A stretch of DNA of 64,000 nt from Aquilaria yunnanensis (GCA_039654915.1 CM077594.1:88922893-88986892); one strand, 5' to 3'; shown: positions 11,191 through 23,469, counted from the stretch's first letter. The notes: a model not told the origin generated them from the letters alone. Program-made: numbers and translations.

Positions 11191-11259
11191 CCAAGTGGAC
11201 AAACATTGGCAAGCATGGCCAACCCCCCCATTTAGGTATATCTCATTGTTTATAAATTT

Positions 11260-12875
11260 ACAGACAGTGCTTAACATTTTATTGTCTTTTTTAGTCTTTA
11301 ATTATTGACCATTTTGTTTTGCTCCTAAACCTATTAAAAATATTTTATTTTGATTCCTCACTCGATAGAATCCATAGGTAATTGTCTTCTAATTTAATTT
11401 TTAAAACCTTAATTTAAATGGCCTAAAACCACTTTTGGCCTTTGAATTTAGGCAACCAGGACATTTTGCCTCTGAGCTTCAACTCGGTTTAACTCAGCGC
11501 CTCACCTTCGTAAAGTAATGGTCACATGTGGTCAGAAAGCCTAATGTCATTCCACCTCTGGTTAATTTAAAGAGGTGACTAATTAGAGTGGAGAAAAGGA
11601 GATTTGAGGATTTTTGGCTCAATTCTAGGCAGTGATTAATGTCTTCAAGCTATTCGAAGACATTGATACAAAGAAGTAATGAACATGTGGATGAAAGTAA
11701 TGGAGACATTTTTGCTACTAAGTGTGATTTGAAACAACAAATCAAGAAAAAAAAATAATATTTTAAATCATGAATTGATAAAAACACACTGATGTGTAAC
11801 TTGCTTTTATTGCAATTCGCTTTTTGTTGCTGCAACAGAACATCAGAATCAAATCTTTTCCTCATAACTTTGGCCGAAACAAATGGATTAGTAGTAAGGG
11901 ATGGTAAAGGGAGTAGAAGTGTATGATACTCCTATTATTGGTGAAAGTGGTGAGTTCTCCTAAGAAGGCAGTGGTGGCAGTGACGGTGATAGTGATGGTG
12001 GCAAAGGTGGCAACGGTGACAATGACATTTGTTGAGGTGGAGGTGAATGCTCGATTGGTGGTTGTGCAGTTATGGACGATGGAATGTAAACTGGAAATGA
12101 CGACTGTAAATGCTCAATCGGTGGCTTTGCAGGTACAAAGGGTAGAGTATAAACTGGTGACGGCGATGGTGAATGCTTGGATGGTGATTGTGCCAGTACA
12201 GAAGGTGGACTATAAACTAGAGTCTATGGTGGTAACTATGACTATGACGGTGGTGATGGATGGTGTTGATGGTTGGATGAGGGAGGCGGTGGTAGCTTGA
12301 TGAGTGGCAAAAATGGTGATTAGGGCTGGTGGAAGCAACTGAAGTCAATTGAACACACAACGACGTTAGGCTTTTGACTGCATTTGATAGTCATGTGTAG
12401 TCAAAATGCTTGACTGCCCCACTTTACAAAGTTGAGGGACTGAGTTAGACCAAGTTGAAAGGGTAAAGTGTCCTAGTTGGCCGAGTTCAAAGGCCAAAAG
12501 TGGTTTTAGGCCAATATGAATTGTTCTATAAATGTCTTTCAATAAATATAGACTATATAATAAATTTTTACTGTTAATGGAAAACTTACATTATTACTTT
12601 TATGGAGTTAGCTTGATTTTCAGATAGAAAAAACTAATAATTTAAATTATTCATTAATTGTAAAAAATTATCATGTCATTTTAATTTATTTGAAAATAGT
12701 TACCAAATACTGTAAATAAAATCTTAAAAATTGATGCTATATAGTTACTATTATTTAATAGATAATGGACTAAATGAAATATTTTTTAAAAGTGTGAGAA
12801 ACAAAATGGAAGGTTCTTAATAGAACCAAAATAGAATAGCCAACATTTTAGTGACTAGACAGGATAATAATTAAA
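11260..12875. mobile_element. Outer inverted-repeat element, hosting a nested element
   Basis: The sequence at about 11280-11370 (TTTAGTCTTTAATT, then a CCTAAACCTATTAAAAATA block) reappears as a degenerate inverted copy at about 12760-12870. The same end type recurs at 21610-21720, 25830-25930 and 26090-26180. No transposase is seen, so it is a non-autonomous or decayed DNA element. The ends are uncertain by tens of bases. Confidence 0.4.
11420..12512. mobile_element. Nested MULE-like element with about 110-bp TIRs
   Basis: The left end GGCCTAAAACCACTTTTGGC is the inverted complement of the right end at 12486-12512, and similarity continues for roughly 110 bp. The 9 bp outside each end (AATTTAAAT and AATATGAAT) match at 7 positions, compatible with a decayed 9-bp Mutator-type duplication. 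The core (11920-12300) is low-complexity DNA rich in GTG/GGTGAC triplets; its 125-aa Val-rich open frame is a by-product of that bias. No transposase is present. Confidence 0.6.
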
Positions 12876-12879
12876 ATTT

Positions 12880-13204
12880 AGGGAGTATTCATGACTTTGA
12901 CTCAAGTATGATCGTCGGCCAAACTCATCTATTTCAGGCCTTTTTATTTGGCTGCTTGTTCAATTTGATCCCTAAACTTTTCACCATTCAGCCGACACAA
13001 GTTGCTGAGAGCACCGGTTTTGCACAGAAAACCGCTTGATGCCATTGGCGTACATTGAAGATCCATACATGCAAAGAGTGCTCTATTTAAGATATTTGCT
13101 GAAATATAGTAAGAGCAAGAATGGTTACTCCAATGGCATACTCCAAAAATGAAGACTACATCTACATGCAGATTTCGTGAATCATTGATACGCTTCAACA
13201 GACA
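12880..13204 (-). other. 3' flank and likely 3' UTR of USE1
   Basis: It lies directly downstream of the USE1 stop codon on the minus strand, at the edge of the transposon block. No other gene is seen here. Confidence 0.4.
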
Positions 13205-16200
13205 TCAAGTCACCCGAATTAGGAGTACGACCATCACAAAAATACAAGTCATCACAAAGATCAGAAGCCAAGTGAAACATGTCGTCTTGGAGCTCTCTGA
13301 ATATATTTCCATGGCACGCACATTAGCACGCCCAGTGCTAGCCAGGCTATGCTCAATCGCATTCTCCGTAGAATCAAGTAACTGCATTCAACGTTTGCAA
13401 TTTAAAGGTCCAGTCAATACCTAAAAGTGAAAATAATATGTATATGAAAGAACTAAGTGAACATGCGCATCAACTACCAGACATTTTTATTTTCTTCAGT
13501 TTCACGGACATGATTCATGAAATCTATTTTCTCAAAACTAATAACTTGCTTCGTACAAGAAAGATATACCATCTAGATTATGTATCATTGAGATCTTTCT
13601 TCTCTTCTAATGTATTGCTTATTCACAGATGGCCATAATTCTTTTAAAAAATCTTTGAGCCATGCACATTTTGATGTACCTTTTCAGTGTTCTGTACAGA
13701 CTGGCTCATCATGAGGCTAGTCTCTTTTAGTTGTCTAGCCAATCCAACCATCTCATCAGTTAGGTCTTCCTGAAGCTTTCTGTACACAAAGCAAAACAGA
13801 CATCACAGCAACTAGGAAAAGTGCAATAGGGTTGTAAGCTATGAGTAGGATGGAGAAAGATGCAACAGTAATAGATGTCCAAAAATTTTTCAAATCAATA
13901 CAAATCCATCTACTATAATATGTATTCTTTGAATATGTATACTCAAAATCTATATCTCTAAGTTCAAACTGTTATTCAGAGAGGAAGTGGTGCTTCACCA
14001 ACAAGAAAAAGCTTAGGCTAAATTCAGGTGCATAAAAAGAAATAACATGAAGGTTTTTCTTCTAGTTCATAACCTCCACATAACAAGCTCTAAGACCAAC
14101 CATCACTGAAGGCATAAAACTTAACCAGACTAAAGCAATCATGGTAAACTTCTAATTTATGTATAAGGAGATGCATAGGCAGTCACTGGCTGCTAAGAGA
14201 TTAAACTGTAGTATATGGAATGTAACAGGAAGCTTTTGCATGTACTGCACGCATTGCCAGAAGCCAAACTTGTTGGACATGCAATAACCAGTCCTGAAAA
14301 TGTATTAGAGTGAGCCTCTAAGGGTAAGCCTTTATTTACATTCACCTTGGTTTTTGTTATGTCATATGTGGTATAATCCCACACGATTAAGTCAAAGGGT
14401 TTTCTATACATTAGATGCTTTAACATGGTGTTAGAGCCCAGGTTTCTGTGGCCCCACTCATTGTTTTTGAGCTTATTTTCATAACTCTAGCCTCTTCACC
14501 TATAGCAAATTAGTATTAATTAGTAAAGTAGGACATTAACAAGATCATTTTATTTTATTTTTTTGAAATAAGCACCATTTGTTACATTCAATCTACAAAT
14601 TTTATGCATGCCTGGATAGATAGACGGATGGATAACAGATGGATGGAACCATAACCATACACCCTTCCTCACATACTTGAATTATGGAACTCTGACAGGC
14701 AAGATGAAAAAAAAAAAAACAATACCTGTGCTTTTCAATATGTTCATGTGCAGCAGCATCTAGTTTTACAGGAGCAGCCATGTCTGCTTCACTTGAATCA
14801 TATGCTCGACCTCTGGTACTTGATGCAGGCCTAATAAACAACCAATACAGGAATAAACAATACAGAACAATACAACGCAATTCCCAGACAAATGCTAAAA
14901 CGATATTGACGTTCAGTAACAAAGGTACGCTTACACAAATCTCCTCCTTAATCCAGGAGGAGAGGAGGTGTGCCTGTCTGCTTCGTTCTCACCAGGGGCA
15001 TCCTCGACAGACTCCTCAGGCTCCTGAATGTTGGGCTGGAGACAACCACCAAGATAAACGGTGAGCAAACAAATACCAATTATGCATCCCAGAACAGAAT
15101 CTGTAACCAAACCAGCATCTATGCGGGAACAAGCTGAATTATTTTTTCAAAAACTAATTATCATAATGTAACAAAACAAAGCAAACAAATCTGAAAATAC
15201 ACAAGGGAAAAGAAAGAAGATGCTGTTCAGATCTAGAGAACTTTCTTTCTTTCATCTTTTTTTCCCCATCTTCTATCTTCAAATGTCATCTTGCATTTCA
15301 TAATGAAAATGGAGATAATTTGTTAATTCTTGAAATTTGGAGAACCTTCTTTCTAATTTTCTCAATAATTTACGAAAAAACAGAAGAGACTCCAAAATTT
15401 CTTTATTTATTCATTTACACAAACTACAATTCCTATACATGAAGATTATAGGTTATGAATATCGTATCTTGATATTAACACCCCCCCCAAAAAAAAAAAA
15501 AGGAAAGGGCAGATCTGCATACAAACAGAAACCAAGGATCTGTAGTTCATATATAGACACACCATAGGACTGGCTATTTTTGATGCAATTGCTTCAATCT
15601 TCTCTGAGTAGTCATTCAACTTAGCTTTTGACACCCTGCATTAAATGTTCCAAAGGGAGTGATGTTATTGTGACAGAACAAACTAAGGACAATATAGCAA
15701 CCAAAGAAAACAGGCTGACAGTAGTTGAGCAAACAGGATATTTTGTGAACATCTAGGAGGTGGAGAAGCCAGGCATAAAGGTGGAAATTAAAAAGTAAAT
15801 AGATCACAAACTAAAATTCTTTCCATGCAATTCAAAGTTGAAAAGAGAAATAGTAGCATCTATGGTCACAATACATGATTTTGAATAGAAAATCATACAA
15901 GAATCAATTAGAAACCAGCAGAACATTTCAAGTGTTTTTGACAATAACTGCACTTTCAAATGCAAGCAAGAAGATAGATTTGGAGTTCTTAAACAAACAT
16001 GAAGCATCAATCGTGAGCATAGAAGCAGCCATGTAGCAGGAGCTGTTAAAAGCTAACAGGTCATAAAGCATCTCGATAGGTAACACAAATTAGCAGAAAG
16101 TTATGTGATTATGCCAATGAACAGGTAATATAACCTAAACATAAAGGATGACTAGCAAGATGAACTCTGATATTAAAATTCATAACATCATACAGACCTC

Positions 16201-17699
16201 TTGAATTTCAACAGATACACGTAGGATGCATAACACCAAAGTACAAGAGGCTCTCTCCAAAAGCTAGATACCTAACCAATTCGAAGAAGACCTCATTACT
16301 AGTGGGAACATGCATATTGCTATATATGTAGAGCCCCTAATTCTTCACAAGATATCTAATTTCTGGCTGGAGATAAAAACTCTAACAAGCTTTTCCAGGT
16401 CTACGGCCCAACTCAATTCAAAAGATGCTACAATCAGAAAGGAATCAGGAAAGATTTTGCTTCAGCTAGTACCTAATATTTGAAATTTAAACACCATATC
16501 ATGCAGGTAATATGTCTTTCGTAAAAAATGGAAGGACAAAGAGTACGTTGATTAGAAGAACCATCTGCCACCAAATCAGAAGTTGAACATCAACAAACTA
16601 ACAATCTTTTGAATAACAGTAGCAAAAAAGCCCACATGGAGGCAAAATAATGTTTCTATCTGCAACTATATCACAAACAGAGAGCAACTCAGGTATCCTA
16701 TTTTCTGCTCCTTTCAAATATTACAAAGCAAATACATTAGAAGAACCATCTGCCTCCAAATCAGAAGTTGAACACCAACAAACTAACAATCTTTTGAATA
16801 ACAGTAGCAAAAGCCCACGTGGAGGCAAAATAATGTTTCTAGCTGAAACTATATCACAAACAGAGAGCAACTCAGGTGTCCTATTTTCTTCTCCTTCCAA
16901 ATATTACAAAGCAAATACATTCTTCCAGAAAGCCACATTGTCACTCATCATTAGTTGGTGAAAATACCAATATGCAGCAGGATTGTATCTTTTATAAAAT
17001 AAATCAAACTCGATAAAATTATCCTTGGCGGAGAAAACAATAGTTCATTGAAATAAACATGGTAAGGAATAGAATATGCTTCACGTATATAACGGAGAGA
17101 GAGCATCATAGAAATGCACTGACATTCTAAACGGTTAAGAGAAGCACCATCTATTTCTTGATCCATTGACAACATGGACAAGATGACTTGACCAGATATC
17201 TAAGGGAGGTTCAAATTTTCTTACTCTTTGTAGAACCAACTTGCGGAGTTAAACAAACAACAATAAACTCTGAAAGAAAGGAAGACTATGGTGACATGAA
17301 GTTGCCAACCTGGGTAAGCCTTCGGGTGTTCTCTCTTCAGCCAACTGCTCCAATTGTTCTCGTAAAGTAGCAACATACTGCAAAATTCCACTACTATAGG
17401 TTTAATTCAAAATCCCTCAATGGCATATAACCAAAACAAAGGGCGCACAACTTCTAAAATATATAAAACAAATAAACTAAAACTAATCAGGTCACCGAAA
17501 AACTATGATCAAGAACTGTAACCAATGCCTCTGAAAAGCCAGCAAAAACCATTTCGAGCATCAAAAAAGTAAAAGAAAAGAAAAACGAAAGCGCAATCAA
17601 GATGAATGAGCATACATGCATAAGTTTCCCACGATTCTGCTGATTGGGAGCAGCTGCAAGCAGCCTCCGTAAATTAACTTCGTTTTTACTGATTCCCAT
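13205..17699 (-). CDS. USE1: USE1-like SNARE (membrane fusion protein Use1), 7 exons
   Basis: Inferred exons in transcription order: 17699-17616, 17377-17310, 15635-15563, 15035-14935, 14830-14726, 13779-13680, 13381-13205. They sum to 708 nt, 235 aa, with every junction in frame at GT/AG. Use1 is an ER SNARE for retrograde Golgi-to-ER fusion. The N-terminus ([14 protein letters not shown]) and a helical region ([15 protein letters not shown]) precede an acidic linker; the SNARE-like stretch ([20 protein letters not shown] through [15 protein letters not shown]) covers about residues 145-205, and the last 23 residues are a single tail anchor ([17 protein letters not shown]). Exon 5 could instead start 18 bp later at 14812, also in frame. 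Introns 2 (1.67 kb) and 6 are free of recognised transposons, but intron 2 has a tandem duplication at 16551-16921. Confidence 0.9.
16551..16921. repeat. 185-bp tandem duplication in USE1 intron 2
   Basis: The block starting ATTAGAAGAACCATCTGCC at 16551 is repeated at 16736 with few mismatches (for example an AA deletion in an A run). It is entirely intronic and has no coding consequence. Confidence 0.9.
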
Positions 17700-18300
17700 C
17701 ACCACCAAACTAAACCTCAACTTCTGAAAAAGTATAAAAGATGATCAAAATCATATAATCCGGCACAATTTCCAATCTGTAAAGAAGTCACTTAATGAAG
17801 AGAGAGGTGGAAGCATATTGAGAACGGAAGCGATTACGATTGACAGAGGAGAGCGAGGTGAGTTCGAACAATAAAACTGAGCATTAGAAACCCCTCTGAA
17901 GAACACTAAAATGAAGAATATCCACCTGGATATTGAAGAAGCGTGATCGAGGTCCTCGAGCAGGGTCGTATTTGAAGCAGTTCGTCAATCAATTGGCAGT
18001 AGAAAATCGAGTAGTGGAAGTGTGAAAGCAACACCACCACAGCGAATTGGAGAAGGAAGGGTGACGGCCCGTCTCGGAATCCCGCTGCCTATATGCCCAA
18101 ATTACAGCCACTTTCTGCCACACTGGAGTCCCACCGTCGCCTCACTAGCGTCCCCACATGCCTCGAAGCAGAGCCAACCCACTGTCACTTCCAATTGGCC
18201 GCCGCGATCGCAAAACAAAAAGAAGAAGAAAATTGCAGCCGACCGCCGTATTCGGTATTTTAAGGACGGAAATTGAATAAAAAGGATAATCTGCTTTGGG
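17700..18300 (-). promoter_or_regulatory. USE1 5' UTR and promoter region
   Basis: It lies upstream of the USE1 ATG (17699). The GC content rises at 18050-18260, as is common at plant gene starts. No TATA box or start site could be placed, and no divergent gene is recognised. Confidence 0.35.
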
Positions 18301-18494
18301 GTTTCTAGTTTCTACTCTAGGTTGCTCAACTAATTAATCGAGCTCAGGTAAGAAGAGAAAGCCAAGAATCTGAGAACTCGATCTAGATGTTATATGTAAT
18401 GTAAATTGAAAAGAGGAACCAGAGATGGACATAGACATTTGCATCCATGAGATGAGTGTGGCACTATACTAGACAATTTGAGTCGTAATTTTTG

Positions 18495-18610
18495 AAGGCG
18501 AAAATGCATTTTTAGCCCTCAAATTTGGATAAATCGGACACTTAACCCCTTCAATATCAACTCGGTTCAACTCGTCCTTTTAACTTGGTAAAATTGTCCA
18601 CTTCTTTCCC
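18495..18610. repeat. Terminal-repeat-like segment of the inverted-repeat element family
   Basis: The order of phrases here (TTTTTAGCCCTCAAATTTGG, CGGACACTTAACCCCTTCAA, then an AACTCGGTTCAACTCG block) parallels the TIR of the element at 11420-12512. No matching inverted partner was found before 19300, so it may be a solo or truncated end. Confidence 0.45.
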
Positions 18611-18639
18611 TATTAAAATCAACTTTAATTATTCAGACA

Positions 18640-19120
18640 CTTTAACATATTTTTGTAAACACTTTAACACATTTATTCAAACATATTTTTGTGATATACT
18701 TTTGTACATCTGTTTAGACATTTTAATATATTCATTTAGATACTTCGACTTATTGTTTTAGACACTTTTAATTTTGAAGATAACAAATTTTTTATTTATC
18801 GTTACAGTCATTTTAAAATTTTTCTTTAGACACTTTTACATAATTCTTCAGACATTTTTACTTATTGATTTAAACACTTTCATTTTTTAAGATAATAAAT
18901 TATTAATATATTACTCAGACACTTTTACATGTTTTGTACACAATTTAATATATTTACATAGACACTTCTACACGTTTACATTTTATTAAAGAGAATAAAT
19001 TGCTTACATATTATTAAAGATAACAAATAGTCTGCATATTATTTCATACACTTATTCGTACTTGTTCACACACTTTTCTCAATTGCTTTAGACACTGTGC
19101 ATCTTTATTTTTAACACTTA
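18640..19120. repeat. Degenerate short tandem array of ACACTTT motifs
   Basis: The phrase AGACACTTTTACAT or a close variant recurs roughly every 20-45 bp for nearly 500 bp, separated by A/T-rich spacers, often with TTATT. More than a dozen recognisable copies are present. Nothing codes here. It is an old diverged minisatellite or the interior of the transposon whose end is at 18495. Confidence 0.65.
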
Positions 19121-19249
19121 TACAGATTCGAGTAATGATGGAATCTGGTAGTGGTGGCGTCAGCGGCGACTGCGGGATTGAAGGTAAGATTTTTGAAAGA
19201 AAAGAGAGAGTTTTGGTGGAGGGCAATTTTGTCAACTTCTTTTGATGAA

Positions 19250-20160
19250 AGTCAATTATATATAGAGAATTAAGGGTGGGTTAGTATATCTAATTAAACA
19301 TAGATGCAAAGTATAATAATTAATGTTTGGGAATTGATTAAGCTCAAGCAATCATATCAACATTTTTGGGGGTTATGCACACTAACCTAAGAATCTATTT
19401 TCTGTACATGGAAAAAGTACGATGTATCCATACATAAGTGTCTGCGTGTGTAGGTACAAGTTATTGTATGACCAAATCATTAATATGATACAAAGGCACG
19501 ACTTGAAAATGTTGTTTATTAGTTTTTTTACTGAGGATAAAAATGGTTCCTGTAAGTTGCCTGCTAACTTGTTAACATATTTGGTGTTGAAACATGGTCC
19601 TAGGACCTAATCTTGCCTTCACAAATGACAAGCAGTGTCCCTGGACAACTGCATAACAGCAATGAACTCGTACAGATTTCCTTGGGATCCAACCTTTAAT
19701 GCACTTATGAGCATTGAAACAGATGTAGTATAGGAAGGGCACTACTTACCAAGGCATTTAACCATACAAAGTCGGAGGATTTTCCAAGGGAGCTTCCCTT
19801 TCATAATGTTGTAGTTGAATAACAATTAGGATTACCTTAACAAGGTATTCTGCCAAGTGAATCTTAATGGAGACAATCCTGAAGTGCAATGTGACCCAAA
19901 AGTCGTTCCTGTTCGTGTCCCCATGCGGAACACATAACCAATTTAGACTATATGTATTTGTTGTTGCCACTGTTGTAGACAATATAACCCTGTATAACAA
20001 GGTCCATAAAAATGAAAATGACCCAATATAATGAGAGATACCAAAGAGACCACTTCACTTAGAGTCCAAAAATAAAGCCAAGTCTTCAATTGACCTTGAA
20101 AGTTGGTGGCAAATTCAGGATTCCTTGAAAGACAGTGGTAGATTCAGGATTTTTTCAAAT
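19250..20160. other. Intergenic, no feature recognised
   Basis: No frame longer than about 80 codons, no family motif, no clear repeat. A TATATATATAT run lies at 20164-20176. Confidence 0.4.
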
Positions 20161-20178
20161 GGGTATATATATATATAG

Positions 20179-21245
20179 GATAAAATCTACCATGGGTATC
20201 CTAGGTTTTTTTTTTGTCCTAATTGGGTACCCTACCTCCAAGTTATCCAGAGAGATATCTTACCTCTTATCGTGTGTCCTATTTAAGTACTTTCCGTTAA
20301 TTTCAAAGTTATGTCTGATAGAAAATGCTAATGTGGCATAAAAGACATAAAAATAAATCATAAAATAACACTTGTGGTTCTTTGATTTTTTCTATCAATG
20401 ATTTTAAACCCTAAACGTTTCCCACAAACTCTCTCCACAGCTTCTCCATCTCCCTTGTCTTCGCCACCTCATTTGTCGGCCAACCCCTTATTTGCCCAGA
20501 GTAGGAACTTCTCCAAGCCAAGTCGAGTTCACCACCGATTCTCGCCCTACTTTTCTCGGTCTCTCTTACTTCATCATCCCATTCTCTTCAATTCTCACAC
20601 ACTCTCTGATTCTCCTTCAATCGTGCGAGAATTGTGTGAAAAATTGGTGCCAGATGTTCGCTCTCTTTTCGATTCTTTAATTCTCTCACTCTTTCCCAAT
20701 TCTTGTTCTCTCCCCAAATCCTAAATCTTGAATCGCGCAAGGATGGGTTTTTGATGCCAATGTTAAATTGTGCAATAGATGATGAGTGATGATGAGCAGA
20801 TAGGTTTCCCAGATCGAATCATGCAAGGGGATGATGGGCGATAGGTGAGCGAGGAACGATGATGAATTAGTAGTGAGGAGCAAGCACTAGCAACGAACAG
20901 GAAATGAGTAGTGAGTAGTGACGGCTAACGAGGAACGAGCACCAACGGTGAGTGATGAGTGAGCATTAAACAGTGGTGGTGGTGGTAGCGACGAGTGAGG
21001 AGCAAGGTGCAGCGGTGATGAAGTAGAAAAACTAGAAATCGAGGGTTAGATTTAGAATGTTAAGGTTTAGAATTATTGATCGACAAAATAAAAAGACAAT
21101 AAGTGTTATTGTACAATTTATTTTAACATTTTTATGCCGCATCAACATCTTCCGTCAAATATAACTTTGAAATTAATGAAAAATATTTAGATAGGACACA
21201 CGATAAGAAGGTGGGATACCCAATTAGGATAATAAAAAAGTTAAT
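20179..21245. mobile_element. Inverted-repeat DNA element A, about 1.07 kb
   Basis: The left 160 bp (from TAAAATCTACCATGGGTATC) recur inverted at the right end (about 21090-21240), including TCCTAATTGGGTA, the ATCGTGTGTCCTAT block and the AATGTGGCATAAA phrase. The same TIR type bounds the element at 52705-54410. The interior has a Ser/Pro-rich 108-codon frame (20398-20724) and a GTGATGAG-rich stretch (20780-21010). No transposase is seen. The frame could be a captured gene fragment, but I do not recognise it. Confidence 0.65.
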
Positions 21246-21251
21246 ATATAC

Positions 21252-21282
<31 letters not shown>

Positions 21283-21292
21283 TATATACTAC
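21237..21292. repeat. TA/CA microsatellite
   Basis: Runs of TATATA followed by ACACAC and again TATATA abut the right end of element A. Confidence 0.9.
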
Positions 21293-21830
21293 TTCATTTA
21301 ACACGTTATTCGAACATAAATAAAATGTATGTAATTAGTATAAAACTACTTAACATTTTAAATATTAAAAATATATTAAAATTTTATTAATTAAATAAAT
21401 AATATTAATAATATATTTCAAAATTTAAATTTTTTAATAAATTTATAATAAAACACAGTAAGCATAAAAAAAACAAACACCAAAGATATAAAAAAGAACA
21501 ATATAATGTTAAATATAACCTTATTTTAAAAAAAATTAAATAAATATATAATATTATATTTTATTCAAATTAAAATATTGTTAACATAAATAATATGGTA
21601 AATTTTGTAAATAGTCCCTAACTTCTAGTTTATGCTCTATTTTCATCCTTAACCTATTAGCTTTTTAAAATATTTCATATTAGCCCATGATTGGATGGAA
21701 TCTATTAATTTAGAGTATCTGTGTCTATGTAACAACACTTTTCTAAAATTATTTTAAACTATTTGATAATTTCTCTCTTAAAAATTTAATCTAGGAAATG
21801 ATTGTTTTACAATTAAATAAAATATTGTGT
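21293..21830. other. AT-rich intergenic DNA with a transposon-end fragment
   Basis: Very AT-rich. At 21610-21720 it holds a copy of the GTCCCTAAC / TTAACCTATTAG end type also seen at 11280 and 26090. No gene seen. Confidence 0.4.
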
Positions 21831-22800
21831 TATCTGATAGTCGATGGGGTTGTTTGGACCATGCCCAACAGCTCATGATGAATAGAGATCCTGTGCACAA
21901 AAATAATGTCAGAGCCCCAGAATATTTTCCCAGGAGAAATCATCCAATGGTCAATTCAGTTTTTGGTGAGTAGAGAAGTGATAAAATGGCCGATAGAAAT
22001 CTTATACCTTAGGATTGGTGAATAAGATGGGCTTATTTACCTTAGGAAAGATCCGATATAGGATCACTTATAAATGGAAATTCCTTGGTTAATTTTGTAA
22101 TTTTGGGATTCCTCTCCTTTTTGGATGGATTGCCTCTTTGACTTGTTGGGCCATTTAATTGTGATTCGTCTATTGTGGGTTTGTTCATTATAGGCCTAAC
22201 ATTGGGCTTGTGCCCTGCCAATAACTCCTTATTTTAAGAAAATGTGGGTTGGGACGCAACATTTTCTAAATTAAGTCAAAACGCTGTCATATCCTTCAAA
22301 ACGTTTTTTATGGCTAATCCTTCTTTTGAGGGGGTGTGACCCATGCCTCTTGTTGCACTGCTCTCCTGCCTTGTGCGGTATCGTTTTAGATAGTTGGTAC
22401 AATGCCCCTTCTAGCAACTTCTTAAGGAAGGGATTTAAATGTCATCATTTCTAGAAGTACCTACTACTTCGAAATCTTCACTGCACATAGTGAGTTCAAT
22501 GGTCAGGTGAGAAGATGAAGTGACACTCATTAAATGCACCTTCCAAAAACATGATTAGGGGTGGTTCTTTGGTAGCTGTTTTTACCATATGTTCCCTTGT
22601 TAATGGCTTAAGAGTTTACCATCATGGAGCCGGTTTCCAAGAAGGTCGCTTGAAAGTCACGCCTTTTCCCTATATAAGGTGTAGGGTTTTGTTACCTTAT
22701 TTTTCACCGTTTAACAATTTTCTGTTTCTTGCTCCTTCTCTTGTCTTTGCTTTTCTTTTGTTTCAAGGTTCATGATCGAAGTTTCATTGCCATCAGGCTT
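21830..22800. other. Non-coding stretch, possibly an LTR relic
   Basis: No protein signature is readable. A CCTATATAAGG box at about 22671 followed by T-rich DNA looks like an LTR promoter, and the gag-like relic at 23050-23460 lies downstream in the same orientation. This is suggestive only. Confidence 0.25.
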
Positions 22801-23049
22801 TTTCTTATCTGTTCATTTCTTGCTTTCCTTCAAGTACTCGTAATCAGATAATGAGCTTCAATTTCCTTTATCTATTTCTATGGTATAATTTCAATTGTTA
22901 TTTTTTGTATTTTTAGTCCAGCTCTTATTTGCTGGTGTTTTTGTTCATCCATTGCTCGTCATATACTGTTGGTAACCCTTACCTTCTTTCTGTCAGTCTT
23001 TCCAGATAACATCTTCTAGATTGTCATCAGGGGTTACCACCGCCTAGGT

Positions 23050-23460
23050 CCCTCTGTCTCCAGGGGACATCGAAACTTCAAAAGAGCCGTTCAACCCAAA
23101 ATTATCTATCGTGAGGGGGGCGAGGACATAGCTCATTGTTGAGACCTTCCCGACCAATTTCAAGTGGTATTTTTGGCTAAATAAAGTTGTGGCTACCTTT
23201 AGTAGAAGTCAAGCGCTGGAGGACAGGGCCTTGTTGAGGGGGATAAGAAATCTGATGTCATCACCATCTTCATTGATTAGCTATAAGTGGGGCTTTGGGC
23301 TTCAATTCCCCCTTCACTAGCTGGTGGAACATATTTGTGACCACTATCAGATTTTGCCTTCACAGTTGACTCCAAATTCTTTCACGCAAATAATACCTTT
23401 ATTCTTGATGAATACTCATAAGTGTATTGCTATTAAGGGTTTAAATGATCATTATACACT
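23050..23460 (+). pseudogene. Relic resembling a plant gypsy-type gag-associated domain
   Basis: Around 23285-23430 a frame reads WGFGLQFPL, a stop, then LVEHICDHYQILPSQLTPNSF. This pattern (FPLP, then a helix, then PSQL-PNS) is typical of the 'putative gypsy type transposon' domain that precedes gag in some plant elements. Frames are broken elsewhere. Family assignment is from memory and tentative. Confidence 0.35.
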
Positions 23461-23469
23461 TTGAGTATG

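Larger units (their letters stand above)
3912..11195 (+). mobile_element. Complete Ty3/gypsy LTR retrotransposon with target-site duplication
   Basis: Two LTRs (3917-4926 and 10206-11190) flank gag-pol remains in order gag, protease, reverse transcriptase, RNase H, integrase, which defines Ty3/gypsy. The 5-bp sequence CCAAG occurs immediately outside both LTRs (3912-3916 and 11191-11195), a clean target-site duplication. A tRNA-Met-type primer binding site lies 2 bp after the 5' LTR and a purine tract ends 1 bp before the 3' LTR. By hand count the LTRs differ at about 54 of 985 aligned sites (5-6%), suggesting insertion on a scale of a couple of million years under a common plant substitution rate. 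The coding part has many stops and frameshifts, so it is not autonomous. Clade: chromovirus-like, perhaps close to CRM; tentative. Confidence 0.93.

Noticed and set aside
11923..12300. 125-codon Val/Thr-rich open frame
   Set aside because: It arises from a GTG/GGTGAC-biased low-complexity core of a transposon; no protein motif and no conservation signal.
20398..20724. 108-codon Ser/Pro-rich frame as a gene
   Set aside because: It lies inside an inverted-repeat element, lacks a recognised domain and has no splice context; kept only as possible captured cargo.
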